Position numbers and translations under genes: made by a program. Of a stretch of DNA of 64,000 bases, positions 9,376 to 18,106 are shown in pieces; the first letter of the stretch is position 1; the number at the start of each line of letters is the position of its first letter. The notes beneath the pieces are model-generated. The model was not told the DNA's origin. It saw nothing but the letters and a program-made list of their open reading frames with translations, and made no database searches. Origin of the DNA: Sporosarcina koreensis (GTDB lineage: Bacteria > Bacillota > Bacilli > Bacillales_A > Planococcaceae); NCBI RefSeq assembly GCF_000826145.2, contig NZ_LN651335.1, positions 346,737 to 410,736 on the forward strand. Direction: 5' to 3'.

Positions 9376-9457
9376 TGATAATCGTTTTCAGTTATCGGTT
9401 GACTTCCGTTTAAGCTTTGCTATAATGGGAACTGCGGCTAACTGATAATTGTTTTCA
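9376..9457 (+). promoter_or_regulatory. yclN promoter with two Fur boxes
   Basis: A SigA-type promoter is visible: TTGACT at 9399-9404, a 16-bp spacer, then TATAAT at 9421-9426. Two near-identical 7-1-7 Fur-box candidates flank it: TGATAATCGTTTTCA at 9376-9390 and TGATAATTGTTTTCA at 9443-9457. Each differs from the consensus TGATAATNATTATCA at two positions. The arrangement predicts iron repression of the downstream siderophore importer by Fur. Confidence 0.85.
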
Positions 9458-9502
9458 TTTAAACAAGTCGGGTCCGCAAATATCTGGATATCGGAGTTCT
9501 TC

Positions 9503-10453
9503 ATGAAGAAACGTTATTTATTCACAGCGCTGATAGCCCTGTCGCTGCTTTCGCTATTTGTCGGCGTCAGCCATATTTCACCGAAAGACCTGCTGGACTT
9601 CAAATCAGAAGAAACTGAGATCTTCCTGATCAGCCGTCTGCCCCGGCTGCTCGCTATCATACTTGCAGGGGCCGGCATGAGTATCACCGGGCTGATCATG
9701 CAGCAGCTGAGCCGCAACAAATTTGTTTCGCCGACTACGGCGGGAACGCTCGATGCTGCCAAACTTGGAATCCTCGTATCCATGCTTCTTTTCACGAACG
9801 CATCGACCATCGAAAAGATGCTGGTCGCTTTCGCATTTGCGCTCGGCGGCACGCTGCTGTTCATGAAAATACTGGATCAGGTCAAATTCAAAGATGCAAT
9901 TTTCATCCCTCTTGTCGGCCTGATGTTCGGGAACATCCTATCATCGATCACGACATTCTTCGCCTATAAAGCGAATGTGATCCAGAACATGGCTTCCTGG
10001 CTGCAAGGAGACTTTTCACTGATCATGAAAGGCCGGTATGAATTGCTGTACATAAGTATCCCCGTCCTCATCATCACCTATTTCTATGCGAACCGGTTCA
10101 CTGTTGCCGGGATGGGTGAAGACTTTTCGAAAAACCTGGGGCTTGCTTATCGGAGGATCGTCAATATTGGACTGATATTGGTCGCTCTCATTACAACCAC
10201 TGTTGTCTTGACGGTAGGGGTCATTCCGTTTCTCGGCCTGATCATCCCGAATATTGTATCGATCATCAAAGGGGACAATCTGGAAAGGACACTTCCGCAC
10301 ACGGCCATGCTCGGTGCCATCTTCCTGCTGATCTGTGACATTCTTGGCCGGGTCATCATTTTCCCGTACGAAATCTCGATCAGTCTGATGGTCGGTGTCA
10401 TCGGCAGCGCCATCTTCCTCTATATGCTGTTTAGGAGGAGAGCATATGCGTAA
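9503..10453 (+). CDS. yclN: siderophore ABC transporter permease YclN
   Basis: This 316-residue FecCD-family permease has about nine or ten transmembrane helices. The sequence follows B. subtilis YclN closely, for example LSRNKFVSPTTAGTLDAAKLGIL, NMASWLQGDFSLIMKGRYELLY and the C-terminal SISLMVGVIGSAIFLYMLFRRRAYA. In B. subtilis the YclNOPQ system imports petrobactin. The frame is open further upstream, but the ATG at 9503 fits the family N-terminus (MKKRYLF) and has GGAG in front. It is the first gene of a tight operon, with its 3-prime end overlapping yclO by eight bases. Confidence 0.92.
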   Translation: MKKRYLFTALIALSLLSLFVGVSHISPKDLLDFKSEETEIFLISRLPRLLAIILAGAGMSITGLIMQQLSRNKFVSPTTAGTLDAAKLGILVSMLLFTNASTIEKMLVAFAFALGGTLLFMKILDQVKFKDAIFIPLVGLMFGNILSSITTFFAYKANVIQNMASWLQGDFSLIMKGRYELLYISIPVLIITYFYANRFTVAGMGEDFSKNLGLAYRRIVNIGLILVALITTTVVLTVGVIPFLGLIIPNIVSIIKGDNLERTLPHTAMLGAIFLLICDILGRVIIFPYEISISLMVGVIGSAIFLYMLFRRRAYA

Positions 10454-11396
10454 CCGTACAAAGTTCATCATCCTGATTGTTCTGGCCGCCCTCTTTTCAG
10501 GACTGTATCTGTTCCAGGGGCTGAATGGGAGCTATGATTACGCACTGCCGCGCAGAGGTATCAAAGTGTTGGCGATGGCACTGACAGGTGTCGCGATCGC
10601 CTACTCGACGGTCATCTTCCAGACGATCACCCATAACCGGATCCTGACGCCGAGTATCATGGGACTCGATTCCCTGTATATCCTGCTGCAGACGGTCCTG
10701 ATTTTCTTCCTGGGATCCACCCATGTGACGCTCGTCAATAAGCAGGTGAACTTCGTCCTGTCCGTCGGCGCCATGGTCGTGTTCGCACTGCTGCTGTACC
10801 AGTTCCTGTTCAAGGCGGGAAAGCGGCCGATCTACTTCCTGCTGCTTGTCGGCATCATCGTCGGTACATTTTTCCAAAGCATCTCGACATTCTTGCAGGT
10901 GCTGATCGATCCGAACGAATTCCTGCGGGTCCAGGATAAGTCATTCGCAAGCTTCAACAACATTAACGGAGACCTCGTCTGGTGGGCGCTCGGCGTCCTG
11001 GTCGCTGCGCTGATCATCGGTGCAAGGAAGTTCAATGAGCTCGATGTCCTGTCACTCGGCCGGGACACGGCCATCAACCTCGGGGTGAATCACGATAAAA
11101 TCGTCAAAATGATGCTCATCCTGTCGTCCGTCCTGATTGCGGTCTCCACAGCTCTGGTCGGACCGATCACATTCTTCGGTCTGATCGTCGCCAACTTGTC
11201 GTACCAGTTTTTCAAGACATACAAGCATTCGGTATTGGTGGCGGGTGCGTCTGTCATGAGTATCATTGCATTGGTCGGCGGGCAATGGGTCGTTGAGCGG
11301 ATCTTCACGTTCTCGACAACGCTCAGTGTCATCATCAACTTCGTCGGCGGTGCGTATTTCATCTACTTACTATTGAAGGAGAGTCGATCTGCATGA
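10446..11396 (+). CDS. yclO: siderophore ABC transporter permease YclO
   Basis: This second 316-residue FecCD permease partners YclN in the membrane channel. It retains the family pattern with VLAMALTGVAIAYSTVIFQTITHNRILTPSIMGLDSLY and a GPITFFGLIVANL coupling region. The ATG at 10446 has AGGAGGAG seven bases upstream and overlaps the yclN stop; the longer frame from 10395 would lie inside yclN and is not supported. Its stop overlaps the yclP start (ATGA). Export from the same Fur-controlled promoter is expected. Confidence 0.92.
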   Translation: MRNRTKFIILIVLAALFSGLYLFQGLNGSYDYALPRRGIKVLAMALTGVAIAYSTVIFQTITHNRILTPSIMGLDSLYILLQTVLIFFLGSTHVTLVNKQVNFVLSVGAMVVFALLLYQFLFKAGKRPIYFLLLVGIIVGTFFQSISTFLQVLIDPNEFLRVQDKSFASFNNINGDLVWWALGVLVAALIIGARKFNELDVLSLGRDTAINLGVNHDKIVKMMLILSSVLIAVSTALVGPITFFGLIVANLSYQFFKTYKHSVLVAGASVMSIIALVGGQWVVERIFTFSTTLSVIINFVGGAYFIYLLLKESRSA

Positions 11397-12154
11397 TCCA
11401 AGTTCGGGAATTGACAAAGTCATACGGCAGCAAAGCAGTCGTGGAGAAGGTGAGTGTCGACATCCATCCGGGTAAGATCACGTCCTTCATCGGACCGAAC
11501 GGTGCAGGGAAATCGACGCTGCTTTCAATGGTGAGCCGCCTGCTGGATGCAGATACAGGTGAAGTGCTCGTCGATAACGATAACGTCAAAAAGATGAAGT
11601 CCAATGACTTCTCGAAACGGGTTTCCATCTTGAAGCAATCGAATTTCATGAATGTCCGGCTGACGATCCGTGAGCTCGTATCATTCGGACGGTTTCCGTA
11701 CTCGAAAGGACGTCTGACGGCTGACGACATCCAGATCGTCAACCAGGCGCTCGACTATATGGATCTGATGAGCATGCAGCACCAGTACTTGGAAGAGCTG
11801 TCGGGCGGTCAGAAACAGCGGGCGTTCATCGCCATGGTCATCGCGCAGGACACGGATTACATCCTGCTCGATGAGCCGCTGAACAACTTGGATATGAAAC
11901 ATTCCGTGCAGATCATGAAGATTCTGCGCCGGCTCGTCGATGAGCTCGGCAAGACGGTCGTCATCGTTCTGCACGATATCAACTTCGCCTCCGTTTACTC
12001 CGACCGGATCGTTGCTCTGAAGCAGGGACGTGTCGTGAAAGACGGACCGACGAACGAAATCATCAATTCGGAATCACTCCGGGAGATTTACGACATGGAT
12101 ATCCCGATCCAGCAGATGAACAATTGCCGCATCTGCGTCTACTTCAACTCATAA
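11393..12154 (+). CDS. yclP: siderophore ABC transporter ATPase YclP
   Basis: This 253-residue ATP-binding subunit energises iron-siderophore uptake. It carries Walker A GPNGAGKST, the signature LSGGQKQRAFIAM and Walker B YILLDEPLNNLD, with the switch His in IVLHDINF. It belongs to the FepC/FecE group and matches YclP in length. The start ATG overlaps the yclO stop by four bases, so translation is coupled. The substrate-binding lipoprotein follows after 22 bases. Confidence 0.93.
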   Translation: MIQVRELTKSYGSKAVVEKVSVDIHPGKITSFIGPNGAGKSTLLSMVSRLLDADTGEVLVDNDNVKKMKSNDFSKRVSILKQSNFMNVRLTIRELVSFGRFPYSKGRLTADDIQIVNQALDYMDLMSMQHQYLEELSGGQKQRAFIAMVIAQDTDYILLDEPLNNLDMKHSVQIMKILRRLVDELGKTVVIVLHDINFASVYSDRIVALKQGRVVKDGPTNEIINSESLREIYDMDIPIQQMNNCRICVYFNS

Positions 12155-12176
12155 ACCAAAAGGATGGTATGTTCAC

Positions 12177-13160
12177 ATGAAAATGAAAAAAATTCCCGTA
12201 TTCCTGCTGGCGTTTGCATTAATGCTTGTCCTTGCTGCATGCGGTTCTGAAAAAGACGAGCAAAAGCCGGAAGCATCGAACGCAGGAGCAGATGATGAAA
12301 CAGCGAGCAGTGAAGAGACGAAGACAGAAGAAATGACTTTCAAGCATGAACTTGGCGAAGCGACATTGGAAGGGACACCGGAAACAGTAGCGGTCTTCGA
12401 CTTCGGTGTGCTGGATACGCTGGATGAACTGGGAATCGAAGTGGCAGGCGTGCCGCAAGCGACAATGCCTGCGTATCTTGAAAAATATGCCGGTTCGGAT
12501 TACACGAACCTCGGCAGCCTGAAAGAGCCTGATTTCGAAGCATTGCACGCTATGAAGCCGGACGTGATCTTCATTTCCGGACGCCAGGCGGATCTGTATG
12601 ATGACTTCAGCGAAATCGCGCCGACGATCTACGTGGGAATCGACTACACGAACTACATGGATTCATTCAAGCATAACATGGACGTCATCGCCCAAGTGTT
12701 CGATAAGAAAGACGAAATGGAAAAGGAATTGGCGGACGTCGATCAGCAGATCGCCGACATCCAGTCGAAGACAGCTGAATCCGACAGCAAAGCACTGATC
12801 ACCCTTGCGACTGAAGGAAAAGTCAGTGCATACGGACCAAGCTCCCGTTTCGGTATCATCCATGACGTGTTCGGTTTCAAAGCGGCTGACGAAGGAATCG
12901 AAGCGTCGACACACGGTCAGAACATCACATTCGAGTACATTCTGGAAACCAATCCGGATGTCCTGTTCGTCATCGACCGCGATGCTGCCATCGGTAAAGG
13001 CGCAAATGCGAAGAACACAATCGAGAATGACCTCGTGAAGAAAACGAACGCATTCACGAACGACAAGATCGTCTACTTGGACGGGGAGTATTGGTACTTG
13101 TCAGGCGGCGGTCTGAAGTCCATGAAAGAAATGATCAAAGAAGTCGAAGCAGGACTATAA
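12177..13160 (+). CDS. yclQ: siderophore-binding lipoprotein YclQ
   Basis: This is a 327-residue periplasmic-binding-type lipoprotein. A signal peptide ends in the lipobox LAAC, giving a lipid-anchored Cys, followed by an acidic linker (EASNAGADDETASSEET). A FepB/FatB-type bilobed binding domain then runs from about residue 60, with GTPETVAVFDFGVLDTLDELGI and the long central helix around AQVFDKKDEMEKELADVDQQIADI. Its B. subtilis relative binds petrobactin and catecholate precursors. AAGGATGG precedes the ATG; a second in-frame ATG lies six bases later. It is the last gene of the operon. Confidence 0.92.
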   Translation: MKMKKIPVFLLAFALMLVLAACGSEKDEQKPEASNAGADDETASSEETKTEEMTFKHELGEATLEGTPETVAVFDFGVLDTLDELGIEVAGVPQATMPAYLEKYAGSDYTNLGSLKEPDFEALHAMKPDVIFISGRQADLYDDFSEIAPTIYVGIDYTNYMDSFKHNMDVIAQVFDKKDEMEKELADVDQQIADIQSKTAESDSKALITLATEGKVSAYGPSSRFGIIHDVFGFKAADEGIEASTHGQNITFEYILETNPDVLFVIDRDAAIGKGANAKNTIENDLVKKTNAFTNDKIVYLDGEYWYLSGGGLKSMKEMIKEVEAGL

Positions 13161-13167
13161 GAACGGC

Positions 13168-13202
13168 AAAAGACCGATTCCTTCCCATGGAATCGGTCTT
13201 TT
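13168..13202. terminator. terminator after yclQ
   Basis: A 14-bp perfect stem AAAAGACCGATTCC / GGAATCGGTCTTTT with a 7-nt loop closes the iron-uptake operon. Confidence 0.9.
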
Positions 13203-13271
13203 GTGTCTGCCCGAAAAAAATCGGCTGTGCTACACTAAGCTCAACTTGAACGAGAGGGGGCAGGGTGACTC

Positions 13272-15215
13272 ATGGGAAAAGCGGTTACAGTGCGGGGGAA
13301 GACAGTCGAGGAGGCGGTGGAAGCAGCTCTGGAAATACTCGGGCTCGAGCTTCAGGATGTCCGGATCCATGTCAGCCGGACAGCGGATACGGGTACATCA
13401 CCCGGTGCGCTGCGTTTTGCCGAGGTCGTCGTCACGCCCGTGCAGTACAAAATGCCGGATGCATTGGAATGGAACGGTGAACCGCCCTCCACAGGTATCC
13501 GGATCATTTCCGGCAGAGTGGAGGTCCGCTCCGGAGATAGCGGAGGACAGCTGTCCATAGAGGCGGGACAAGGTGTACAAGTAATTGTGAACGGGCAAAA
13601 AACAGAAGGCACAGCACCTGTATCTGAGCGGGATGCCGTATATATCCGGACAATCGACGAACTGACCCGAGCTCAGCTGTCGATCACCATCCGTGAGCAC
13701 GGTGCGCTCGCAAGCTTGAGTGTCATACCGGGCAGGAAACTGACACGAAGCGTGAAAGATGCACCTTTCACCCGTCATTTGAAGGCGGAGGCAGATGAAT
13801 TCCAGGAGACTGTGAATGATTTGTCCCAGCAGATGATCCGGGATGCCTGCGACCAGCTCGGCATTACGGCGGTGCTGGATAAGCGGGTCCTCTGGGAATC
13901 TTGTGAGACGGACGTGCCCTATGAGGCGATCATCGCACGCGGTATCTTTCCGAAACCAGGACTGGACGGGGATGTTGAAATCCAGATCGATATGGACGGC
14001 AAATCGCTTACGGAATACGATAAAGTGGATTATCGGGAAAAGCCGGTTGTGCAGCTTGTCGAGGAAGGCCAATTGGTGGCTGCTGTATTGCCTCCTATCC
14101 CGGGACAGCCGGGAATGGATGTGTTCGGGAATATCATACCGGCTGAAGATGGCAAAGCGGCAAACATCCGATTGGGCAGGAATGTCACGCGGACAGGCAG
14201 TCACATTTTCGCGGCCTGTGCAGGCAAACTGCTGATCGATAGGGAAAACGGCAGTATTTCTATCGATATCGCCGACACATTGACAATGCAGGAAGTGGAC
14301 CTTGCGAGCGGCAATGTCCGGTTCGATGGGGATGTTGCTGTGAGAGGGAGTGTCAGCCAGGGGTGCGTTGTCGAGGCTGCCGGCAGGATCGAAATCGGCA
14401 GAGACGTCCGGAAAGCTGAAGTGAAAGCTGAAAAAGCCGTCCATATCGGCGGGCATGTGTCGTCTTCCAGAATAGCGGCGGGACAGCAGATGACGGACGA
14501 CAGGGTGTATGCGGAATCGCTCCGATCGATTTTGCCAATGCTTGGCACGATGGGGGACTTGACGAAAGCGGCTGCAGTGCTGCGTCAGTCGAGTGCGGCT
14601 GCTATAAACGGCGGGGAGCTGAAAAAGATTCTCAGAGTGCTGCTCGGTGACCGGTACCTGTTGTTCCGGGATCGGCTGCAGTCCTTCCTGACGCTGAAGT
14701 CCGATAACGCAAGTGAGGAATGGGGCGATCTCCAAACGACCTTGTATAACTTTTTCATCAATACCATGCATGCTGGCGTAAAGGAAGGTAACGAGTTCCT
14801 GGCGCTCATCGAGTCGGCGGAGCGGCTATATGAAATGTTCCAGCCCGATCCGGTCTGCCAGGCTGCGGAACTGACGCTGTCGTACGCTGTAAACAGTATG
14901 CTGTGCTGCTCAGGGGCAATCCGGATCACCGGGCAGGGGCTGGCCCAATGTGAAGTCCATGCAAAAACGGATATCATATCCGACGGGGTCTGCCGGGGAG
15001 GCGAACTGACAGGTGAGCGGTCCGTGTCGATCCGGGAGTGCGGTTCGAAGAGAGGTGTCCCGACAGTCATCCGCACGAACGCGCACGGGTCGATTGTCAT
15101 CGGCATCGCCCATCCGGAAACTATCCTGTACGTCGGCGAGCAGTCGTACCGGGTGACGGAACTGCAGCTCGGTATTACAGCGAAGATGGAAGACGGAGTA
15201 CTGCGGATCCGCTGA
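13272..15215 (+). CDS. FapA (DUF342) family protein with Jag-N-like domain
   Basis: This 647-residue protein begins with a short Jag/KhpB-N-like module (KAVTVRGKTVEEAVEAALEILGLELQDVRIHV, residues 3-40). The DUF342/FapA domain follows from about residue 175, containing AIIARGIFPKPGLDGDVEIQIDMDGK and PPIPGQPGMDVFGNIIPAEDG. A right-handed beta-helix-like stretch (LASGNVRFDGDVAVRGSVSQGCVVEAAGRIEIGRDV) follows, then a helical segment and a C-terminal repeat. FapA proteins have been linked to polar flagellum placement in Vibrio, but the Bacillales role is unclear. No flagellar gene lies nearby. A GAGAGGGGGCAGG SD precedes the ATG. Confidence 0.8.
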   Translation: MGKAVTVRGKTVEEAVEAALEILGLELQDVRIHVSRTADTGTSPGALRFAEVVVTPVQYKMPDALEWNGEPPSTGIRIISGRVEVRSGDSGGQLSIEAGQGVQVIVNGQKTEGTAPVSERDAVYIRTIDELTRAQLSITIREHGALASLSVIPGRKLTRSVKDAPFTRHLKAEADEFQETVNDLSQQMIRDACDQLGITAVLDKRVLWESCETDVPYEAIIARGIFPKPGLDGDVEIQIDMDGKSLTEYDKVDYREKPVVQLVEEGQLVAAVLPPIPGQPGMDVFGNIIPAEDGKAANIRLGRNVTRTGSHIFAACAGKLLIDRENGSISIDIADTLTMQEVDLASGNVRFDGDVAVRGSVSQGCVVEAAGRIEIGRDVRKAEVKAEKAVHIGGHVSSSRIAAGQQMTDDRVYAESLRSILPMLGTMGDLTKAAAVLRQSSAAAINGGELKKILRVLLGDRYLLFRDRLQSFLTLKSDNASEEWGDLQTTLYNFFINTMHAGVKEGNEFLALIESAERLYEMFQPDPVCQAAELTLSYAVNSMLCCSGAIRITGQGLAQCEVHAKTDIISDGVCRGGELTGERSVSIRECGSKRGVPTVIRTNAHGSIVIGIAHPETILYVGEQSYRVTELQLGITAKMEDGVLRIR

Positions 15216-15234
15216 GTATGAAGTGAAATTGTTC

Positions 15235-15290
15235 TTTACCGTCCTGTTGGTAGACTGTATAATGACAAGTGTCATGACAGACGTTTAGAC
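15235..15290 (+). promoter_or_regulatory. niaP promoter with candidate NiaR operator
   Basis: TTTACC at 15235-15240, a 17-bp spacer and TATAAT at 15258-15263 form a SigA-type promoter. Immediately downstream are nested dyads, TGACAAGTGTCA at 15263-15274 and the perfect palindrome TGTCATGACA at 15270-15279, then GTTTAGACA. This resembles the TGTC/GACA-rich operators of the niacin-responsive repressor NiaR (YrxA). Regulator identity is inferred from the downstream gene and the motif style. Confidence 0.55.
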
Positions 15291-15305
15291 ATGGAGGGGA
15301 AACTG

Positions 15306-16541
15306 ATGGCGCATACGATCGCTCATTCATCAAACAAGAAACAGAATGCAAAACCAGTATCACGGAACAAACTGCTCGTCATATCAGGGACAGGCTGGAT
15401 GTTCGACGCAATGGATGTCGGAATCCTGTCCTTCGTCGTAGCGGCCATAGCGGTGGAATGGAACTTATCCCCGTCGGCTATCGGCTGGGTCGGGAGTGTC
15501 AACTCTCTCGGAATGATGGTTGGGGCAATCCTGTTCGGCATGCTCGCGGACCGCATCGGAAGAAAGCAAGTTTTTATGGTGACGTTGCTGTTGTTCTCAT
15601 TGGCCAGCGGCCTGTCCGCGCTGACGACGACACTCACGGCGTTCCTGATTCTCCGCTTCTTCGTAGGCGCAGGGCTTGGCGGGGAACTTCCTGTCGCCTC
15701 CACACTAGTCTCGGAAAGCGTGGAGGCGAAAGAGCGGGGGCGCATAGTTGTGCTGCTGGAAAGTTTCTGGGCTGCCGGATGGCTCATCGCGGCATTGATC
15801 GCCTACTTCGTGATCCCGTCCTTCGGCTGGCGGACTGCACTGATCATCACTGCCCTGCCTGCATTTTACGCACTATACTTGCGCCGGAACCTGCCGGATT
15901 CACCTAAGTTCCAAGAAGAAGGGGTTCGGCAGCAGTCATTCCTGCAGAAAACGGCTGCTTTATGGGCGAAACCGTACCGTAAGCGGACGCTGATGCTGTG
16001 GGTCGTCTGGTTCATGGTTGTCTTTTCGTACTACGGCATGTTCCTCTGGCTGCCGAGTGTGATGGTGCTGAAAGGGTTCGCGATGATCAAAACGTTCGGC
16101 TACGTCCTGATCATGACCCTTGCCCAGCTCCCGGGGTATTTCTCCGCGGCCTGGCTCATCGAGCGGGCAGGACGGAAGTTCGTCCTGTCTGTTTACCTGA
16201 TCGGGACCGCAGCCAGTGCGCTTGCATTTGGAAGTGCCGATTCGCTTGCGATGCTGATGCTGTTTGGAGCGCTGCTGTCCTTCTTCAACCTCGGCGCATG
16301 GGGAGCGTTGTACGCCTATTCACCGGAGCAGTATCCGACGGCCATACGCGGTACAGGAGCAGGTATGGCCGCCGGCATCGGCCGGATCGGCGGGATTTTC
16401 GGCCCGTTGCTCGTCGGCTCCCTGTTGACGGCGGGATATGGGTTCGGCGTGATTTTCGGTATTTTCTGCGGGGCCATCCTGATCGGGGTGCTCGCAGTTG
16501 TATTTCTCGGAACGGAAACGAGTCAGATGGAATTGGAATGA
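15306..16541 (+). CDS. niaP: niacin/nicotinamide MFS transporter NiaP
   Basis: This 411-residue major facilitator protein has twelve predicted helices. It follows B. subtilis NiaP (YceI) along the whole length: GWMFDAMDVGILSFVVAA, the GMLADRIGRKQVF loop between helices 2 and 3, GLGGELPVASTLVSESVE, and FFNLGAWGALYAYSPEQYPTAIRGTGAG. It imports nicotinate for NAD salvage. The ATG at 15306 is chosen over 15291 because the upstream ATG overlaps the SD (GGAGGGG) that serves the second. It is monocistronic, with a strong promoter and a terminator. Confidence 0.9.
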   Translation: MAHTIAHSSNKKQNAKPVSRNKLLVISGTGWMFDAMDVGILSFVVAAIAVEWNLSPSAIGWVGSVNSLGMMVGAILFGMLADRIGRKQVFMVTLLLFSLASGLSALTTTLTAFLILRFFVGAGLGGELPVASTLVSESVEAKERGRIVVLLESFWAAGWLIAALIAYFVIPSFGWRTALIITALPAFYALYLRRNLPDSPKFQEEGVRQQSFLQKTAALWAKPYRKRTLMLWVVWFMVVFSYYGMFLWLPSVMVLKGFAMIKTFGYVLIMTLAQLPGYFSAAWLIERAGRKFVLSVYLIGTAASALAFGSADSLAMLMLFGALLSFFNLGAWGALYAYSPEQYPTAIRGTGAGMAAGIGRIGGIFGPLLVGSLLTAGYGFGVIFGIFCGAILIGVLAVVFLGTETSQMELE

Positions 16542-16545
16542 TTGG

Positions 16546-16580
16546 AAAAAAGACGCTGCAGCGTACTTGCAGCGTCTTTT
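16546..16580. terminator. terminator between niaP and crt genes
   Basis: AAAAGACGCTGCA pairs with TGCAGCGTCTTTT around a 7-nt loop. It is positioned to stop both niaP and the convergent carotenoid operon. Confidence 0.88.
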
Positions 16581-16629
16581 CTGTTTTATCCTCTTGGAGT
16601 CAGCCAGCGCCGAAAGGGATCGGCTGTCG

Positions 16630-17130
16630 TCAGCCCGAAACCGGTCTGCTCTTTTTCCGGGCGATCAGCTGTTCGAGCCGCGGCCGGTTATATCGCTGTG
16701 CGATAATGATCGGCAGGTTGAACACCAGCGCGTAGGCGACATTCAGCCAGGCGGCCCAAATCGGATTCCATAGGAAGAACAGGGCAGCCGGCAGGATGGA
16801 CAGCCAATGTGTGAGCTCGGCTCTCCTGGATTCCACAGCGAACTGTTCCAGGGAACCCCGGTCTGTCCCGTGGAGCCGCTGTTTGCTGTACCCGTTCCGG
16901 ATGAACATCGTCCCGTCGGGGATCAGATGCTTCCAATGCTTCACTCTGACCAGCTGCCCCCAAAGCGCACCATTCCGCTCAAAAGCGCGGGGACGGAAAA
17001 AAGAGGATCGCCGGACCAGCCAGGTATCCGGTATACGGACGGCGGCGAATGAGATGGCTAAATGGAAAAAAGCCCATGCCGCGGCGTCCAAGACGATGAT
17101 CCAGCCGATCGGCAGGTCGACTACAGGCAT
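16630..17130 (-). CDS. crtO: CrtO-like glycosyl-diaponeurosporenoate acyltransferase
   Basis: This is a 166-residue membrane protein with hydrophobic segments near residues 8-30, 110-128 and 130-147. The central block FRPRAFERNGALWGQLVRVKHWKHLIPDG and the IRNGYSKQRL stretch match the CrtO family of staphyloxanthin-type pathways, which adds a fatty acyl group to a glycosylated C30 carotenoid acid. It is the third gene of the crtN-crtM-crtO run, 103 bases after crtM, with an AAAGGATG SD. The glycosyltransferase (CrtQ) and oxidase (CrtP) that normally supply its substrate are not in this window. Confidence 0.8.
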   Translation of the reverse strand: MPVVDLPIGWIIVLDAAAWAFFHLAISFAAVRIPDTWLVRRSSFFRPRAFERNGALWGQLVRVKHWKHLIPDGTMFIRNGYSKQRLHGTDRGSLEQFAVESRRAELTHWLSILPAALFFLWNPIWAAWLNVAYALVFNLPIIIAQRYNRPRLEQLIARKKSRPVSG

Positions 17131-17233
17131 GGCCGCTCATCCTTTCCAATCTTGTACAGCCTGCAGCGCAGGACAGCAACCGTCTGGTCAGGGTTTGCCT
17201 CCCTTTCTTTACCTTGCTTCCCTGGAAGATCTC

Positions 17234-18091
17234 TCATCCGATCGACTCAGCCAAAATCCTGACCATTTCGCGCCGGGTGACAAAGTTGCGCTTTGCAAAG
17301 CAGTCATACTTATTATGCCGCACGCTTGTCAGGATTCTCCGGTACACCTGTGCAGAGGCAAGTACCGCAAACTGGCTGTCTTTGTCGAACTCGCCGATAT
17401 ATTGCAAAAACTGATCATATAACATCTCGGAACGGACTGCGAGTGTTTCCCATACTGTTATGAAACGGTCGGTAATCCGCTCTTCCGCAAGCTGTTCGAG
17501 TGTATAGCCGGCTTTCGCCATTTCCTCCTCGGGGAGATAGACCCTCCCTTTGTCACGGTAGTCTTCTCCGACATCACGGAGAATATTGGTCAGCTGCATG
17601 GCGATTCCAAGATTGACAGCGGCTGGCGTGCAATCAGCGGAGGCCCCAGATGCAATGATCGGCAGCAGCATCCTGCCGACCGATCCGGCTACATAATAGC
17701 TGTATGCCTCCACGTCCTCCATTGTTCTCGGTGCTGTAAATGAAATATCCATCCGCTGCCCTTTCAGCTGATCATAGAAGGGGCCCAAGTCCATATCATA
17801 CGTATCGAACACATGCCGCAGAGCACGCCAAAGCGGATGGTCCGGCTCCTGGCGCCGGGAAAACCGGTCCAGTTCAGACGCCAGCTGATCGAGTGCGGCC
17901 AGCTGGGCGGCACTGCCTGTATTTTCATCTACACTGTCATCTGCGGATCTGCAGAATGCATAGATGGCGAAGACAGCCTGTGCCTTTCTATCGGGCAGCC
18001 GTGAGAAGGCATAATAGAAACTTTTGGAATGCCGTTTGATGACCTGCTCGCAATAACGGAAGTCCTCTTGTAAGGAGACTGTACGGGTCAT
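17234..18091 (-). CDS. crtM: dehydrosqualene/phytoene synthase CrtM
   Basis: This 285-residue trans-isoprenyl diphosphate synthase head-to-head enzyme condenses two farnesyl diphosphates to dehydrosqualene if it is C30 type. The two aspartate-rich motifs are visible: the first in YAFCRSADDSVDE near residue 45, and the second in NILRDVGEDYRDKGRVYLP near residue 170. SKSFYYAFSRLP near residue 22 is the conserved N-terminal block. It starts 15 bases after crtN behind AAAGGGGG, so the genes form an operon. The C30 rather than C40 product is inferred from neighbours and family. Confidence 0.92.
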   Translation of the reverse strand: MTRTVSLQEDFRYCEQVIKRHSKSFYYAFSRLPDRKAQAVFAIYAFCRSADDSVDENTGSAAQLAALDQLASELDRFSRRQEPDHPLWRALRHVFDTYDMDLGPFYDQLKGQRMDISFTAPRTMEDVEAYSYYVAGSVGRMLLPIIASGASADCTPAAVNLGIAMQLTNILRDVGEDYRDKGRVYLPEEEMAKAGYTLEQLAEERITDRFITVWETLAVRSEMLYDQFLQYIGEFDKDSQFAVLASAQVYRRILTSVRHNKYDCFAKRNFVTRREMVRILAESIG

Positions 18092-18106
18092 TGCTGTTTC
18101 CCCCTT

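Noticed and set aside
13398..14771. 457-codon minus-strand open frame
   Set aside because: It lies wholly opposite the FapA-family gene and its translation looks like reverse-complement composition (His/Arg/Phe-rich).
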